This document shows positions 62,266 to 64,000 of a stretch of DNA of 64,000 nucleotides, in pieces. Origin of the DNA: Bacteroidaceae bacterium (GTDB lineage Bacteria; Bacteroidota; Bacteroidia; Bacteroidales; Bacteroidaceae). The position numbers and the translations under genes are program-made. The first letter of the stretch is position 1. Every line of letters begins with the position of its first letter. Under the pieces are notes generated by a model that worked only from the letters and a program-made list of their open reading frames with translations, was not told where the DNA came from and ran no database searches. Location of the stretch: the NCBI GenBank assembly GCA_017617315.1, contig JAFZWM010000007.1, forward strand, positions 124,001 to 188,000. Direction: 5' to 3'.

Positions 62266-63126
62266 ATGTTTTTAAAGAAAAATCCAAGAAATTGGCATGT
62301 GAAAAAAGGTCAGGAACTGACCGAGATGGATAAGAGAATACTTTTTTGGCAGAACAAAGGTGCGCTCGTTCCAACAAGAGAACTTATAAAAACTCCGGAA
62401 CAGATTGAGGGAATCCGACGCGCAGGCGTTATAAACACGGCTGTCCTCGATCTTGTTGCCGAAAAGATACATGCCGGAATGTCTACTCTCGAAATAGACA
62501 ATCTGGTTCACGATTTCACGGTATCGCATGGCGCAATTCCGGCCTGCCTTAATTACGAAGGCTTTCCGAAGAGTTGCTGCACATCTATCAACGAGGTGGT
62601 TTGCCACGGCATTCCTTGCGAGGAAGATGTGCTCGAAGAGGGCGATATCATCAACGTTGATTGCACAACGATTCTCGACGGATATTTCGCCGATGCAAGC
62701 CGAATGTTCATCATCGGCAAGACTTCGCCCGAGAAGGAGAAACTTGTCCGCGTAGCGAAAGAATGTCTCGACGTAGGCATGGAGGCCTGCAAGCCATACT
62801 GTTTCGTTGGCGATATTGGCAATGCCATCGCAAAGCACGCTCACAAAAACGGCTTTACCGTGGTGAGAGACCTCTGCGGTCATGGCTGCGGATGCGAGTT
62901 CCACGAAGACCCAGACGTTGAGCACTACGGCCGGAAGGGTACGGGTATGTTGCTCGTTCCGGGAATGACATTCACCATCGAGCCGATGATTAACATGGGC
63001 ACATACGAGGTGTTCATCGATGAGGCTGACGGCTGGACGGTCGTAACAGAAGATGAACTGCCAAGCGCACAGTTCGAGCATCATTTCTTAATGACCGAGA
63101 ATGGTCTTGAAATTCTAACACATTAG
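62266..63126 (+). CDS. map: Type I methionine aminopeptidase
   Basis: 286 residues from the ATG at 62266. It removes the initiator Met from new proteins. Metal ligands are visible in INVDCTTILDGYFADASRMF (two Asp), GHGCGCEFHEDPDV (His), FTIEPMINMG (Glu) and the late QFEHHFLMTENG (Glu). About 40 N-terminal residues (KKNPRNWHVKKGQELTEMDK) precede the usual core start at IKTPEQIEGIRRAG. This resembles N-terminally extended Map forms, but I see no SEC-C zinc motif. A -7 box TATCTTTG lies at 62237-62244, close enough to the ATG for a very short leader. Confidence 0.96.
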   Translation: MFLKKNPRNWHVKKGQELTEMDKRILFWQNKGALVPTRELIKTPEQIEGIRRAGVINTAVLDLVAEKIHAGMSTLEIDNLVHDFTVSHGAIPACLNYEGFPKSCCTSINEVVCHGIPCEEDVLEEGDIINVDCTTILDGYFADASRMFIIGKTSPEKEKLVRVAKECLDVGMEACKPYCFVGDIGNAIAKHAHKNGFTVVRDLCGHGCGCEFHEDPDVEHYGRKGTGMLLVPGMTFTIEPMINMGTYEVFIDEADGWTVVTEDELPSAQFEHHFLMTENGLEILTH

Positions 63127-63141
63127 TATTTAAAGGCAAAA

Positions 63142-64000
63142 ATGGATTCAGAGCATATTTATATATTAGGAATAGAATCAAGCTGCGACGATACTTCGGC
63201 TGCCGTCTTGCGCGACGGCGTGTTGCTGAGCAACGTTACGGCATCGCAGGCTGTACACGAGGCTTATGGAGGCGTAGTTCCTGAGCTTGCTTCGAGAGCA
63301 CATCAGCAGAATATCGTTCCTGTCGTCGATCAGGCTCTTAAGAAGGCCGGGATAACAAAAGAGCAACTGAATGCAGTTGCTTTCACTCGCGGTCCGGGCT
63401 TGATGGGCTCTCTGCTTGTTGGCGTATCTTTTGCCAAGGGCTTTGCCCGCGGACTTAACATTCCGCTAATCGACGTGAACCATTTGCAGGGACATATCCT
63501 TGCGCATTTCATAAAGGAGAGCGATGACGACCAGAATCATCCGCCTTTCCCATTCCTTTGCCTTTTGGTTTCTGGCGGAAATTCGCAGATTGTAAAGGTA
63601 AATAGCTACAAGGATATGGAAATCCTCGGCCAGACCATCGACGATGCTGCTGGCGAGGCTATCGACAAGTGCTCAAAGGTGATGGGACTCGGCTATCCGG
63701 GCGGCCCGATAATCGACCGTTTGGCTCGTCAGGGCAACCCCGAGGCTTATTCGTTCGCAAAGCCTCAGATTCCGGGCTATGACTACAGCTTCAGCGGTCT
63801 GAAGACATCGTTCCTTTATTCTCTCCGCGAATGGATGCAGGACGATCCTGACTTCATCGAGCATCACAAGGAAGATCTTGCAGCATCGCTCGAGCGTACA
63901 ATCGTAGATATCCTTATGGCAAAGCTCCGCAAGGCCGTGAAGGATACGAAAATCAAGCATGTGGCTGTTGCCGGAGGCGTATCGGCTAACAACGGATTGC
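63142..64000 (+). CDS. tsaD: tRNA N6-adenosine threonylcarbamoyltransferase TsaD, 3' end outside window
   Basis: 286 codons are visible and the gene runs off the right edge. It begins ILGIESSCDDTSAAVL and has the metal-binding NHLQGHILAH (two His), LLVSGGNSQIV (phosphate loop), DDAAGEAIDKCSKVMGLGYPGG and YDYSFSGLKT. With TsaB, TsaC and TsaE it makes t6A37 in ANN-decoding tRNAs. It follows map by 15 bases and is probably co-transcribed. Confidence 0.97.
   Translation, partial: MDSEHIYILGIESSCDDTSAAVLRDGVLLSNVTASQAVHEAYGGVVPELASRAHQQNIVPVVDQALKKAGITKEQLNAVAFTRGPGLMGSLLVGVSFAKGFARGLNIPLIDVNHLQGHILAHFIKESDDDQNHPPFPFLCLLVSGGNSQIVKVNSYKDMEILGQTIDDAAGEAIDKCSKVMGLGYPGGPIIDRLARQGNPEAYSFAKPQIPGYDYSFSGLKTSFLYSLREWMQDDPDFIEHHKEDLAASLERTIVDILMAKLRKAVKDTKIKHVAVAGGVSANNGL

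Overview
The window reads as chromosomal DNA of a member of the order Bacteroidales (Bacteroidota), possibly a Prevotella-like or Muribaculaceae-like gut organism; I cannot fix the genus. The evidence is the gene content: GldE, DUF5686, DUF4249 with a TonB-dependent receptor, a C10 (streptopain-like) peptidase, DUF2023 beside flavodoxin, a 29-residue AURKAIP1/COX24-type basic protein and Prevotella-like C-terminal sorting-type tails. Promoters also fit the Bacteroidota form (-33 TTTG, about 19 bp, -7 TAnnTTTG). I see no rRNA, CRISPR array, insertion sequence or prophage. The window is mostly housekeeping genes with a few small accessory pockets.

Layout. 1-2.1 kb: an L,D-transpeptidase cut by the window edge, a small secreted protein and tRNA-His. 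2.3-2.75 kb: a gene-free block of two interleaved tandem repeat types with periods of 7 and 11 bp. 2.8-7.5 kb: minus-strand glnS-dedA-ffh-folD. 7.6-14.4 kb: a glycosyltransferase, then DUF5686, rarA and a C10 peptidase on the plus strand. 14.5-18.2 kb: ygiQ with a small unknown gene, a self-contained unit encoding two paralogous 33-residue peptides, a secreted protein and tRNA-Tyr. 18.2-28.2 kb: ribH, a TPR protein, recF-DUF721, a folate enzyme with an S41 protease, dCMP deaminase, an M3 peptidase, a candidate small RNA, RNase G, the small basic protein and HU. 28.3-36.7 kb: ssb-gldE-phosphopantetheinyl transferase, asparaginase-ThrE-type exporter, luxS, a DUF2807 protein, a frameshifted thiD and a DUF3089 lipoprotein.

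36.8-43.5 kb holds a complete tryptophan operon, trpB-E-G-D-C-F-A, preceded by a promoter, a 27-codon leader peptide with three consecutive Trp codons, and a terminator that can be opened by pairing with the leader. 43.8-49.3 kb: a DUF975 membrane protein, a secreted endonuclease, flavodoxin-DUF2023, purN, a YbaK-type editing protein and an orphan transcription unit. 49.4-59.5 kb: an outer-membrane and secretion pocket with DUF4249-TonB receptor, a possible secreted effector with a partner gene, a lone YafQ-type toxin remnant, a second TonB-type receptor and a family 3 glycoside hydrolase. 59.6-60.3 kb: a second large 7-bp/11-bp repeat block, inverted relative to the first. 60.3-64 kb: cytidine deaminase, a glucosaminidase with LysM domains, map and the start of tsaD.

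The most unusual items are the pair of 33-residue peptides, the helical-period 11-bp arrays with adjoining 7-bp arrays, two gene-free transcription units bounded by consensus promoters and strong terminators, and the trp attenuator.
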